Part shown: piece after piece, positions 1-8,144 of the stretch
Layout: the number at the start of each line of letters is the position of its first letter
How positions within the stretch are numbered: the stretch's first letter is position 1
Origin: Mucilaginibacter rubeus
GTDB taxonomy: Bacteria; Bacteroidota; Bacteroidia; Sphingobacteriales; Sphingobacteriaceae
DNA length: 64,000 nt
NCBI RefSeq assembly: GCF_014643835.1
Contig: NZ_BMKD01000004.1
Coordinates: 588,560-652,559, forward strand
Direction of reading: 5' to 3'
Made by a program: the position numbers and the translations under genes
The notes under the pieces: generated by a model
Database searches by the model: none
Told to the model about the DNA's origin: nothing
The model's input: only the letters and a program-made list of their open reading frames with translations

Positions 1-573
1 CTCGATCCCAACAATTTCATCGTAAACCTCATCATCTATATCGTGGGTTGATGAAACTGATTCCCCGTTGGGCTCAGTTGCAACTGCTCCCGGATCAGCA
101 AACTCCATTACTGGTTCTGTATCTGCAATTTCAGGCTCAGGATCATCGATATTGATAAAATTGAAACTACTTTTATCCTGATCTGTGTCTGCGGTTAAAT
201 CTTCGGAGAACGGTGGCAGTGTATCAGCCAGGTCATCAACAGCGGGACCGATATTAAAATAGTTTTCGGAGGCCGGTGTATTATTTACCGGAACAACATC
301 AAGCAGGTTAATTACCTGTGATGAATTTACCGGAGAAAGGCCTTCGGGCTCCTGAATTAATTTATGCAGTAAAACGGGTTTGTAATAAACGGCCGCGCGC
401 TGTATATCCTTATTGGTACCGGCATGGGCAAGCAAAGCACGCAAAATACCGCTTTGCGGGTAGGCATCAACCAGTTGTTGCAGGTTATAACCATAAAAAG
501 AACCTGTTTCGGCCGGGTTAGCCAACAGTTCATCTAATATTTCGTATTGCCTGCTGTTCAAATATTGATCCAC
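1..573 (-). CDS. Hypothetical protein, C-terminus beyond window
   Basis: I do not recognise this protein. The frame is open from a GTG at 573 to the window edge, about 191 residues. The N-terminus reads MDQYLNSRQYEILDELLAN; a short helical, repeat-like region of about 75 residues is followed by a long acidic, low-complexity stretch rich in D, E, P and S that is probably disordered. The only in-frame stop upstream is the lptE stop, 21 nt before the GTG, and no ATG lies between, so GTG is the best start. It lies directly downstream of lptE on the same strand and is probably co-transcribed. It was missed by simple ATG searching because of the GTG start and the cut end. Confidence 0.65.
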   Translation of the reverse strand, partial: MDQYLNSRQYEILDELLANPAETGSFYGYNLQQLVDAYPQSGILRALLAHAGTNKDIQRAAVYYKPVLLHKLIQEPEGLSPVNSSQVINLLDVVPVNNTPASENYFNIGPAVDDLADTLPPFSEDLTADTDQDKSSFNFINIDDPEPEIADTEPVMEFADPGAVATEPNGESVSSTHDIDDEVYDEIVGIE

Positions 574-594
574 GTGGTTGAAAATACAAATTGC

Positions 595-1119
595 CTACCA
601 ATTAGAAAAGGCCGCGTTAAAAATATCATCAATTAATTGCTTATTAATTTGCCGTATCAGGTTCTGTTCCTGCGAAGAAATGTCCCCACGGTAGTCAGCA
701 AACTTAGTAAAACTTTGCTCAAAACTAAGCTTTTTATCTGCCGGAGTTTTCGCGGCATCAAATGAAAATTTAACACGAACGGTAATAGTTAGCCTGTTAG
801 CATCAGCAATTGGGGCCACATTATTTGCGGTAGCCTGAATAGATGCCGGAGCAATAGAATAACCGGTAATAGCACCCGACATGGTTGCGTCGGCCTCGCC
901 GCGGACTAAGCTTAGGCTGGTTTGTGTACGGATCCTCTCTTTTAACGATTCGGTGAAAGTTTGGCTTAGGTTATTTACCACCAGCGGGGCGTTATTTTCA
1001 AAAAACTGCACATTGATGGTCTTCAAACCGGGAGGGATTGATTGATTTTTGAGCGTGTAACATGATTGGCATATAAGTATCAGCACACACACTGAAATAA
1101 TCCCCAAAAGTTTTTTCAT
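595..1119 (-). CDS. lptE: LPS assembly lipoprotein LptE
   Basis: This is a lipoprotein of about 174 residues. It has a short signal peptide and a lipobox ending ICQSC, giving lipidation at Cys20. The body (conserved NVQFFENNAP and a later beta-rich TITVRVKFSFD segment) fits the Bacteroidota LptE family. LptE plugs the LptD barrel and helps insert lipopolysaccharide into the outer leaflet. The ATG at 1119 is preferred over the in-frame TTG at 1122 because it starts the usual MKKLL signal sequence. It begins 5 nt after the stop of the sigma-54 activator, so the two are in one operon. lptC lies far away near 48.5 kb. The family assignment comes from overall pattern and context, not an alignment. 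Confidence 0.8.
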   Translation of the reverse strand: MKKLLGIISVCVLILICQSCYTLKNQSIPPGLKTINVQFFENNAPLVVNNLSQTFTESLKERIRTQTSLSLVRGEADATMSGAITGYSIAPASIQATANNVAPIADANRLTITVRVKFSFDAAKTPADKKLSFEQSFTKFADYRGDISSQEQNLIRQINKQLIDDIFNAAFSNW

Positions 1120-1124
1120 CAATT

Positions 1125-2381
1125 TTATAAGTTTAGTTCTTTTATTTTCCTGTATAACGTACGCTCAGAAATCCCCAGTTCATTAGCGGCAAGTTTGCGT
1201 TTACCCTTATGTTTTTTCAAAGCTTTGCGGATCAGGTCTGATTCCTTTTCAATCAGCGATAATGATTCCTCTACTTCTTCGGCATCATGTGTTATATTAA
1301 AACCGTCGATAGTGCTGCTATTACTGCTGGTGTTTGTAACGGTATTAACGGGTTGTTGTAAAGTAAATTGTGGTTCGTTATTACCATGCAGCTCAATATC
1401 GCGGTAAAGCTGATTTAAGGTTTGCGGATTATTAGCATAATGGGGCGAAACACCGCCATGCTCAATAATATCAGCCACCAGTTTTTTCAACTCTACCATA
1501 TCCCGCTTCATATCAAACAATACTTTATAGAGGATGTCACGTTCAGAAAAATCTTCTTTAGGCTGATTGTCCAAACGCATTGGCAGGTTACGCGCGCCGG
1601 CCTCGTGCGGGATATAGGTAAGCAGCGTTTGGGCAGTGATGATCCTGTCGCGCTCAAGTACGGCCAATTGTTCGGCCATGTTTTTCAACTGCCTTACATT
1701 ACCCGGCCACGAATAGTTGGTTAATACCTGCTGCGCTTCTTCATCAAGCTGGATGGGCGGCGTACGGTATTTGTCGGTAAAATCAGCCGTAAACTTGCGG
1801 AACAGCAGAAACACGTCTTCTTTCCTGTCGCGCAATGGCGGAATCTTCAAAGGTACCGTGTTTAAACGATAGTAAAGGTCCTCTCGGAATTTGCCGTTCT
1901 TCACCGCCTCATACACATCAACATTTGTGGCTGCGATGACACGCACATTTGTTTTTTCAACTTTTGATGAACCTACTTTGATATATTGTCCCGATTCGAG
2001 CACCCGCAGCAAACGGGCCTGGGTACCCAGCGGCATTTCAGCAATCTCATCTAAAAATATGGTACCACCGTTTACGGTTTCAAAATAACCTTTACGCTCA
2101 CCAACGGCGCCTGTATAGGCTCCCTTTTCGTGACCAAAAAGTTCCGAATCGATAGTACCTTCAGGTATGGCGCCGCAGTTAACGGCAATAAAAGGCCCAT
2201 GCTTGCGCGGGCTCATCTGGTGTATGATGTGCGAAAAAACCTCCTTACCACTACCACTCTCGCCGGTAATTAATACCGAGATATCAGTAGGTGCAACCTG
2301 GTTTGCTATAGTTATAGCCCGGTTAAGCAATGGCGAATTGCCAATGATCCCGAAGCGTTGTTTTATTTCCTGTACTTCCAT
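1125..2381 (-). CDS. Sigma-54-dependent activator (AAA+ and Fis-type HTH, no sensor domain)
   Basis: This 418-residue enhancer-binding protein opens sigma-54 promoters by ATP hydrolysis. The AAA+ domain starts almost at the N-terminus: Walker A GESGSGKE at residues 40-47, the sigma-54-contacting loop GAYTGA at 87-92 (the usual form is GAFTGA), and Walker B TIFLDEI at 107-113. A helix-turn-helix of Fis type occupies roughly 385-418 (RKLAANELGISERTLYRKI). No receiver, GAF or PAS domain precedes the AAA+ module, so control is probably by expression level or a partner protein. A linker of about 100 residues, rich in N, Q, S and T, separates the two domains. It is co-oriented with lptE (5 nt gap); its 5' side is separated from miaB by the repeat-flanked pseudogene cassette. 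Confidence 0.9.
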   Translation of the reverse strand: MEVQEIKQRFGIIGNSPLLNRAITIANQVAPTDISVLITGESGSGKEVFSHIIHQMSPRKHGPFIAVNCGAIPEGTIDSELFGHEKGAYTGAVGERKGYFETVNGGTIFLDEIAEMPLGTQARLLRVLESGQYIKVGSSKVEKTNVRVIAATNVDVYEAVKNGKFREDLYYRLNTVPLKIPPLRDRKEDVFLLFRKFTADFTDKYRTPPIQLDEEAQQVLTNYSWPGNVRQLKNMAEQLAVLERDRIITAQTLLTYIPHEAGARNLPMRLDNQPKEDFSERDILYKVLFDMKRDMVELKKLVADIIEHGGVSPHYANNPQTLNQLYRDIELHGNNEPQFTLQQPVNTVTNTSSNSSTIDGFNITHDAEEVEESLSLIEKESDLIRKALKKHKGKRKLAANELGISERTLYRKIKELNL

Positions 2382-2390
2382 TTTAAAAAA

Positions 2391-2421
2391 GATTCAAGAA
2401 GTCAAGAGTCAGGAAGCAAGA
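2391..2421. repeat. Heptad-type degenerate repeat, left arm of cassette
   Basis: This purine-rich tract is built from units of about 7 nt (AAGAGTC, AGGAAGC and similar). Positions 2400-2421 are the reverse complement of 2885-2906 with 20 of 22 bases matching, so the two form inverted arms around the four-helix-bundle pseudogene. It ends about 10 nt upstream of the start codon of the sigma-54 activator gene and so lies in that gene's leader. Confidence 0.7.
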
Positions 2422-2493
2422 TTTGAGCGAAGATTATCCTTATCTCAAATTAGCTCCTTAAATACATCTTGTCTTTTATTTTAGGCAATGCTT

Positions 2494-2862
2494 TCATTCA
2501 TCATCGGAGTTCAAAATGTACTCCCTAAAAGAGAATATCATTTTTTGAACTTCAACAACAAGGTCTAAACACTCCTTTAATTTATCTTTAGAGCCGTAGC
2601 CCCTTCTTTCACATATTAATAATTGGGTCTCCACTTCAAACGATGAAGTAAGAGACGTTGTTAAGAACTCGGCAAAATGCGCCTTAGTTCTCTTGCCTGA
2701 ACCTTCCGCTATGTTAGACGGAACTGAACAGGAACATCTGTTTAATTGGTCAATCAGGTTATATCTTTCCTCGATAGGTAATGCTTTACAATAGTCCTAA
2801 GTTAAATCAGTAAGGTCCATTGATTTTTGCCAAATCTTCAAGCTCTTAAAATTATGCCTCAT
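2494..2862 (-). pseudogene. Four-helix-bundle protein (S23/bAvd-like), broken by an in-frame TAG
   Basis: The minus strand carries a 123-codon frame that starts MRHNFKSLKIWQKSMDLTD and is interrupted by TAG at codon 22 (2799-2797). After it the frame continues with typical family signatures: ERYNLIDQLNRCS, SVPSNIAEGSGKR, a helix ending AEFLTTSLTSSFEVETQL, and a final helix up to TGA at 2494. This matches the four-helix-bundle family (TIGR02436), related to 23S rRNA intervening-sequence proteins and retroelement bAvd proteins. A one-base change (for example TAG from TAT) would restore a full-length protein of about 122 residues. The rest has no frameshift, so the lesion looks recent. Restart at an internal codon or a sequencing error remain possible. 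Confidence 0.75.
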
Positions 2863-2880
2863 CGTTACTTAGCTTTATTC

Positions 2881-2910
2881 TCTTTCTTGATTCCTGACTC
2901 TTAACTTCCT
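2881..2910. repeat. Heptad-type degenerate repeat, right arm of cassette
   Basis: This is the inverted partner of 2391-2421 (20 of 22 bases over 2885-2906 against 2400-2421). It ends 4 nt from the miaB stop codon on the minus strand. The two arms could pair in a transcript and bring the ends of the pseudogene cassette together. The same words (TTCCTGACTCT, CTTGACT) recur at 26935-27009. Confidence 0.7.
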
Positions 2911-2914
2911 TTGT

Positions 2915-4408
2915 CTATACCACTTTCCCTATCAACGTGGCCGTAGTGCTGCGTTCAATCAATACGTTTACATAATGCCCCGGCTTGTAATTTTCACCAA
3001 CCGGGAAAATCACCATCGCGTTTTGATCGCTGCGGCCGCAATAGTCTTTGTCTGATTTTTTGGAGAAACCTTCTATCAGTACACGTTCTACCCGGCCAAT
3101 GCGGGCCTGCATTCTGTAAAAAGAATATTCCTGTTGCTTGGCTACAATTTCGGTTAAGCGTTTTTGTTTTACCTCTTCCGGTATGTCATCGGCATAGCGT
3201 TTTGCCGCTAAGGTACCCGGCCTTTCGCTGTATTTAAACATGTAGGCAAAATCATACTTTACGTAATCCATCATGCTTACGGTATCCTTGTGCTCCTCAT
3301 CTGTTTCGCTGCAAAAACCGGTGATCACATCGGTTGAAATTGCACAATCCGGAATGATACGACGGATAGCGTCGATCCTATTGATGTACCATTCACGGTC
3401 ATAAGTGCGGTTCATCAGGTCAAGAATACGGCTGTTACCCGATTGTACCGGCAGGTGGATATAATTACAGATATTATCGTATTTATTGATGGCATACAAC
3501 ACCTCATCGGTAATATCCTTTGGATGTGAGGTTGAAAACCTAACCCGCAGATCAGGATCGATCAGTGCAACCATTTCCAACAGGTTAGCGAAGTTTACCC
3601 CTCCAACCTCCCCCAAGGGGAGGCTTTTGTCATTTTCAACGCCTGCTTCAATTTGCCCTTCTAAAGCCCTCTCCTTTGGAGAGGGTTGGGGAGAGGTCCA
3701 TTTATATGAATCTACATTCTGCCCTAATAAAGTAACCTCACGATAACCTCTGTCAAACAGGTCGCGGCATTCGGCAACTATCGATAAAGGGTCTCGGCTG
3801 CGCTCGCGGCCACGGGTAAAGGGTACCACGCAAAACGAGCACATGTTGTCGCACCCGCGCATAATGGATACAAATGCATTGATACCATTGCTGTTTAAGC
3901 GTACCGGGCTGATATCGGCATAAGTTTCCTCACGGGAGAGCAGCACGTTAACTGCCTTTTGACCATCATCTACCTGGTTAATGAGGTTCGGCAGATCGCG
4001 GTACGCATCCGGACCAACCACAACATCAACTAATTTTTCTTCTTCCAGGAATTTTGATTTCAGGCGTTCGGCCATACAGCCCAATACACCTACTACCAGG
4101 CCCGGATTTTTCACCTTGGCAACGGTAAACTCTTTTAAACGGTTGCGTACGCGTTGTTCGGCATTTTCGCGGATAGAACAGGTGTTGATGAAAATAACAT
4201 CGGCTACGCTATAGTCGGCAGTGGTTTCAAAACCGCTTTCGGCCAATATCGATGCAACTATCTCACTGTCAGAAAAATTCATGGCACAGCCGTAGCTTTC
4301 AATATAAAGCTTGCGGCCATTATTTTTAGCTGTTTCGGCTTTTAACATTAGCGCCTCACCCTGCCTGCTCTCATCATGTGTTTTATCCGGAATAAGCAAA
4401 TCCATCAT
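2915..4408 (-). CDS. miaB: tRNA-2-methylthio-N6-dimethylallyladenosine synthase MiaB
   Basis: This radical-SAM methylthiotransferase adds the 2-methylthio group to i6A37 of tRNAs reading UNN codons. The N-terminal UPF0004 domain carries the auxiliary-cluster cysteines Cys41, Cys77 and Cys111. The radical-SAM motif is C186-DNM-C190-SF-C193, and a TRAM domain sits at the C-terminus. At 497 residues it is longer than usual because residues about 238-270 are an in-frame insertion ([13 protein letters not shown] and onward) encoded by a palindromic repeat. The insertion lies in a loop between conserved LLGQNVDSY and [11 protein letters not shown], so the enzyme may tolerate it. The start may be Met1 or the adjacent Met2. 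It probably once formed one operon with the downstream sigma-54 activator and lptE. Confidence 0.95.
   Translation of the reverse strand: MMDLLIPDKTHDESRQGEALMLKAETAKNNGRKLYIESYGCAMNFSDSEIVASILAESGFETTADYSVADVIFINTCSIRENAEQRVRNRLKEFTVAKVKNPGLVVGVLGCMAERLKSKFLEEEKLVDVVVGPDAYRDLPNLINQVDDGQKAVNVLLSREETYADISPVRLNSNGINAFVSIMRGCDNMCSFCVVPFTRGRERSRDPLSIVAECRDLFDRGYREVTLLGQNVDSYKWTSPQPSPKERALEGQIEAGVENDKSLPLGEVGGVNFANLLEMVALIDPDLRVRFSTSHPKDITDEVLYAINKYDNICNYIHLPVQSGNSRILDLMNRTYDREWYINRIDAIRRIIPDCAISTDVITGFCSETDEEHKDTVSMMDYVKYDFAYMFKYSERPGTLAAKRYADDIPEEVKQKRLTEIVAKQQEYSFYRMQARIGRVERVLIEGFSKKSDKDYCGRSDQNAMVIFPVGENYKPGHYVNVLIERSTTATLIGKVV
3599..3697. repeat. GC-rich palindromic element inserted in frame in miaB
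   Basis: About 99 nt (33 codons) interrupt an otherwise collinear MiaB. The insert contains two nested palindromes: CCTCCCCCAAGGGGAGG near 3607-3623, and CCCTCTCC paired with GGAGAGGG near 3670-3686. These resemble the intergenic element at 15945-16051 (CCCTCCC paired with GGGGAGGG). The length is a multiple of three with no stop, so the gene stays open. The boundaries are estimated from where MiaB conservation stops and resumes and could be off by several codons. Confidence 0.75.
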
Positions 4409-4428
4409 TTATATAAAAAATTAGTTTG

Positions 4429-4436
4429 CAAAAATA
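4429..4436 (-). promoter_or_regulatory. Candidate -7 element for miaB
   Basis: The minus strand reads TATTTTTG, an exact match to the Bacteroidota -7 consensus TAnnTTTG, 20 nt upstream of the miaB start codon. No clear TTTG -33 element was found at 17-23 nt, so this is a moderate prediction. Confidence 0.4.
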
Positions 4437-4496
4437 AACAAAATTTAAATACCTAAATGACATATTGTCAGTATTAAATAAAATCTCATTTATTTC

Positions 4497-4532
4497 AAAA
4501 AAAAACGGGTAACACTTTCGCATTACCCGTTT
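4497..4532 (-). terminator. Rho-independent terminator of the secreted-repeat lipoprotein gene
   Basis: A 10-bp perfect stem (AAACGGGTAA with TTACCCGTTT) and a 10-nt loop are followed on the minus strand by a run of T. It lies 24 nt past the stop of the lipoprotein gene at 4556 and upstream of the miaB promoter region. Confidence 0.85.
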
Positions 4533-4555
4533 ATCCTATTCAAATAAGCCGTCAC

Positions 4556-5413
4556 TTACTGCGTTAAAGCTACAGTGGTGGTATTATTGATTTGCCAGAT
4601 AGCTGCACCGGGCGTAGGGAAGCTAACACCCTTGGTGCTACCTTTAACACCATTGTCCTGACCAAAATAGTAAAGCGGATGCCCTTTGTACACCAGTTGT
4701 GTTTGTCCGAATACGGTTATCACATCAAAGTCGGCTTTATTTAAAATAGAAGGAACACTTTGAACCGCCGTTACCGCATCGATTGGCCAGTTAGCATCAT
4801 GTGCCGCCACACCTGTGCTAAATTTATTTGTCTTAAACGTATCCTTGCTAAACAGGTACAAAGTACGGCCATTGGCATCTGTGATATATTGTGAATTTTC
4901 AGTACCGGCGATACCTTTGCTTGTGTATTGGTTACCATCATGCCCTATCAGTTGAGCGTAGGAAACCATAACTGTATAATCCGGCTTGGCTATAAACCAT
5001 GATTTGCCAACACCATCGCCGTTAACATCGGTAACAGCCACGTCTTTTGCATAATAATATAAAGGCCAGCCTTTATAGGTAGTTTGCTTATTCCCGTCGG
5101 CATTGGTGATAACGCCGAAGTCGGCAGCTGCCAGGCCGGTACCTATAGATGGGTTTTCTTTATAAAAGGCAGGCCAGGCTACAGCGCATCCTCCGGTACA
5201 AGTTGAAACGTTGGCCGCATCATCAGAGAACAGGTACAACGCACGACCGTTATTGTCTGTTATGATGCTACCAAAAGTTGCGTTTGAGGTAAGCTGTACG
5301 CCGGTAACAGCTTTAGGTGTGGTCGGGTTGTTGTCGTGATTTTTTTTGCACGATGCTGCTAATAAAGTTAAAACAATTGAGCCTGTCAGGGCTAAGTACA
5401 TTTTTGTTTTCAT
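4556..5413 (-). CDS. Lipoprotein with secreted repeats (PF03640 / COG4315 type)
   Basis: This 285-residue exported lipoprotein has a signal peptide and lipobox LAASC, giving lipidation at Cys22. It contains four related units with the hallmark ITDNNGRALYLFSDD or YKGWPLYYYAKD: a pair at about residues 45-130 and a second pair at about 165-265. This is the 'secreted repeat of unknown function' family; homologues sit in the envelope, and no reaction is established. Cysteines in TCTGGCAVAWPAF are typical. It stands alone, with its own terminator and a 254-nt divergent intergenic region upstream. A role in redox or surface binding has been suggested for relatives but cannot be read from this sequence. 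Confidence 0.85.
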   Translation of the reverse strand: MKTKMYLALTGSIVLTLLAASCKKNHDNNPTTPKAVTGVQLTSNATFGSIITDNNGRALYLFSDDAANVSTCTGGCAVAWPAFYKENPSIGTGLAAADFGVITNADGNKQTTYKGWPLYYYAKDVAVTDVNGDGVGKSWFIAKPDYTVMVSYAQLIGHDGNQYTSKGIAGTENSQYITDANGRTLYLFSKDTFKTNKFSTGVAAHDANWPIDAVTAVQSVPSILNKADFDVITVFGQTQLVYKGHPLYYFGQDNGVKGSTKGVSFPTPGAAIWQINNTTTVALTQ

Positions 5414-5667
5414 CGGGAGTCTATTAGTGTTAAAAAAAGGTTTTTATATAGACATAACGCCCTGAAATCCCCGAGGGTTGCTTAACAGTTAAACAAAACC
5501 ACAATATCAGTTAATCAACAACATGCAAACTACTACAGGCACCTTCAAAAACAATGAATTAAGTATGAGTTTTTATAAAAAAACAGCTTACCCGCCCATC
5601 AACTGTAACAAAAGTTACTAACTTGCTGTTAAAGCATAAAACACAGGTAAAAAGTAACAACCGGTAA

Positions 5668-7470
5668 ATGGCACTCAATTTTTTAAAGCACCAGTGGCAA
5701 AAAAGAACGTTCAAATTTGTGCTGATACCGGTTATAGTGATATTGCTGCTGGCTGTAGTAGTAAACAGGTATTGGTCGCCCATTTTGGCCGCCAAAGTAA
5801 AGGATGTGGTATTAAGCAGCAGTGATAGCCTTTACAAAGCAGATTTCTCGGATGCCGAGCTGCATATCCTTCAGGGCAAAATTATTATTTACAATATAAC
5901 CCTTAAGCCCGACACGACAGTTTATAATCAAAAAAAGCGTTTACGCCTGGTCCCCAATACACTGGTTGAGCTTAAGGTAAAACGGCTGGTGCTTAACCAT
6001 GTGCATCCATTTAAGCTCTATTTTCAAAAAAAGCTTAATATTGGGCAAATCATCCTGAATGAGCCGCGCCTGAATGTAAGCTACCAGCTAAACCATACCA
6101 AAGATACTGTTGTTAAAGATCGCCGTACGGCCTGGCAGCGAATTTCCAAAAGCTTGAAATCGATCCATATCGGAAGCATCCTGCTCAATGATGTTAACCT
6201 GAACTATGAAGATTACTCGGGCAACAAGGTGGCCATTTCCAAACTTAAAGAACTAAACTTAAGTGCAAACGACCTGCTCATTGATTCGGCTACGCAATAT
6301 GATAAATCGCGCCTGCTTTATTGCAAAGATATTATCACCGAATTGAACAATTACACCGGAGAAACACCAAGCGGCCTGTACACTTATAAGATCAGGCATC
6401 TTAAACTTTCCACCCTCACATCACGCCTAAATATCGAAGGGCTTGCTATGCAGCCAACTAAATCGGATGTTTTTTTTGATAAAAGCAAGAAAGACCGGCT
6501 GGGCTTACTGGCCGATTCTGTGCAGCTAAACAATTTTGACTACTTAAATTATCACAAATACCGCACTGTTTCTGCTTCAAGCCTAACCATGACAAATGGC
6601 AAGATAACGGCTTTCACCAACCCGGGTAAGAAACCAGATCCCACAACAGATAAGGTTAAAACGTTCCCCAATATGATGATCAAGAAATTAAATCTTGATT
6701 TAAGGATCGATACCATGAAAATCCGGCACGTTGATGTGATCTATAACGAGTTCAATAAAAAATCTCAAAAAACAGGTACCGTTACATTTAACAATACCAG
6801 CGGGCATATTTATAATATTACCAACAATCCATCGGCCATTGCCAAAAACAACATTACCCTTGTTGATCTGACAACCTATTTTATGAACCGCGGCCGGCTC
6901 GATGTGCAATTGAAATTTAATTTAAGCGATGCGGATGCCGCCTTCAGTTATAAGGGCACATTAGGACCAATGGAATTTGGAAAGCTAAATCCAGCTACCA
7001 TGCCTTTGGCTATGGTAAAAATGACATCGGGCAGCGTAAAAAAATTCAGCTTTGATATCCAGGCCAACAGCAAGGTATTTAAAGGTAAGGTTGATTTTTT
7101 ATATAACGATTTAAAGGTGATACTACTAAAAGCCGATACGGTCAATGATCGTTTCAAAAGAAAATCAATCATGTCGATATATGCCAACCTCTTCGTGATC
7201 AGGCGCAGTAATCCTGATGATAAAGGAAAGCTCACATCATCATTAGTGATCTATAAGCGGCCTAAAGATTCGCCATTTTTTAAAACTATCTGGAAAACCC
7301 TGCTTACAGGTATAAAACCATGTGTCGGCCTTGATGAAAAAAGCCAAAAAGCCACTAAAGACCGCATTGACGAACACCTCAAAAACAAGGAAGAACGCTT
7401 AAAAAACAAGGCACAGCGCCAGAAAAGAAAAGCAGAACGAAAAAAATTGATGGACCAGGGGAAGTTTTGA
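5668..7470 (+). CDS. AsmA/TamB-like membrane-anchored protein
   Basis: This 600-residue protein has an N-terminal membrane segment (about residues 16-34, FKFVLIPVIVILLLAVVV), then a long beta-rich region with the repeated pattern seen in AsmA-like proteins (LNDVNLNYEDYSG, LNIEGLAMQPT, GTLGPMEFGKLNP). The C-terminal 60 residues are highly charged (DRIDEHLKNKEERLKNKAQ) and probably form a helix. AsmA-like proteins bridge the periplasm and are linked to lipid transport, but this one has no experimentally named orthologue that I recognise. It is divergent from the lipoprotein gene. Its last ~30 bases, including the stop, are duplicated at about 7958-7992 downstream. Confidence 0.6.
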   Translation: MALNFLKHQWQKRTFKFVLIPVIVILLLAVVVNRYWSPILAAKVKDVVLSSSDSLYKADFSDAELHILQGKIIIYNITLKPDTTVYNQKKRLRLVPNTLVELKVKRLVLNHVHPFKLYFQKKLNIGQIILNEPRLNVSYQLNHTKDTVVKDRRTAWQRISKSLKSIHIGSILLNDVNLNYEDYSGNKVAISKLKELNLSANDLLIDSATQYDKSRLLYCKDIITELNNYTGETPSGLYTYKIRHLKLSTLTSRLNIEGLAMQPTKSDVFFDKSKKDRLGLLADSVQLNNFDYLNYHKYRTVSASSLTMTNGKITAFTNPGKKPDPTTDKVKTFPNMMIKKLNLDLRIDTMKIRHVDVIYNEFNKKSQKTGTVTFNNTSGHIYNITNNPSAIAKNNITLVDLTTYFMNRGRLDVQLKFNLSDADAAFSYKGTLGPMEFGKLNPATMPLAMVKMTSGSVKKFSFDIQANSKVFKGKVDFLYNDLKVILLKADTVNDRFKRKSIMSIYANLFVIRRSNPDDKGKLTSSLVIYKRPKDSPFFKTIWKTLLTGIKPCVGLDEKSQKATKDRIDEHLKNKEERLKNKAQRQKRKAERKKLMDQGKF

Positions 7471-7592
7471 TAAGGTATGAAAATAACATCTCCACCACGT
7501 CATTGCGAGGTACGAAGCAATCCCCCACGGGCAGAGTAGCTATGCAAGCAGCCCTGTAAAGTTCGCGATTGCTTCGTACCTCGCAATGACGT
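7438..7592. repeat. Direct repeat copy 1 containing a palindrome and the AsmA-like gene's 3' end
   Basis: This segment of about 150 bp recurs almost unchanged at 7958-8112. It covers the last codons and stop of the AsmA-like gene and then an imperfect palindrome in which CGTCATTGCGAGGTACGAAG pairs with its reverse complement ending at 7592. Palindromes of the CATTGCGAGG...CCTCGCAATG type are common dispersed repeats in many bacteria. Confidence 0.85.
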
Positions 7593-7854
7593 GATTGTAA
7601 ATTATTGATTATTAACGGTGTTTTTTCGATCGAAATTATAACATGGGCGTTGCCTGCGGCCCGGGCTTTCCGTTGCAAGTCCTCGCCTTTCCTGCCCACA
7701 ATCCCAACCCGCGCTGTGGGCTTTACACTGCAATCTCTAACGCGGCCTCCGCGCACCATCGCTAAAATTTATTTTACATGTCATTTCATTTTTTTTGGGT
7801 TCCACCTGATGGGTACCTCGCAATGACGTTTCTTTATCAGGTCCCGTATTTCAT
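7593..7854. other. Gene-free spacer between repeat copies
   Basis: I see no credible gene here. A plus-strand frame at 7605-7826 reads like translated repeat DNA: it is rich in P, R and F and matches nothing I know. The segment ends with a second copy of GTACCTCGCAATGACG (7812-7828) followed by a stretch to 7854 that is repeated at 8096-8138. Confidence 0.6.
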
Positions 7855-7956
7855 CCCGCCGCTGTTGGTGTTGTCACCAACAGCTCCTTTGGCTCTTGTA
7901 AGCATTAAATATCGGAGGGACTAAACGTTGTTGGTGACAACACCAACAACGGCGGG
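7855..7956. repeat. Large palindrome, 28-bp arms with one mismatch
   Basis: The arms at 7855-7882 and 7929-7956 are reverse complements except for one base, with a 46-nt centre. Each arm contains its own small hairpin (GTTGGTG with CACCAAC). Such an element would fold into a cruciform or a stable RNA hairpin. It sits exactly between the two direct-repeat copies. Confidence 0.9.
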
Positions 7957-7957
7957 G

Positions 7958-8138
7958 CGAAAAAAGCTGATGGACCAGGGGAAGTTTTGATAAGGTATGA
8001 AAATAATATCTCCACCACGTCATTGCGAGGTACGAAGCAATCCCCGACGGGCAGAGTAGCTATGCAAACAGCCCTGTAAAGTTCGCGATTGCTTCGTACC
8101 TCAGCAATGACGTTTCTTTATCAGGTCCCGTATTTCAT
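7958..8138. repeat. Direct repeat copy 2, ending beside the sprA stop
   Basis: Positions 7958-8112 repeat 7438-7592 with a few substitutions and an extra A in CCTCAGCAATG. Positions 8096-8138 repeat 7812-7854. Relative to copy 1, this copy lacks the ~220-bp spacer. The sprA stop codon follows at 8145, so any read-through transcript of sprA or the AsmA-like gene would carry these hairpins. Confidence 0.85.
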
Positions 8139-8144
8139 TCAATT

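Noticed and set aside
7379-7759. Minus-strand ORF of 126 codons
   Set aside because: Overlaps the 3' end of the AsmA-like gene and the repeat palindrome; reads like translated repeats.
7605-7826. Plus-strand ORF of 73 codons in the repeat block
   Set aside because: Its composition looks like translated repeat DNA, there is no recognisable domain, and it lies between duplicated palindromes.
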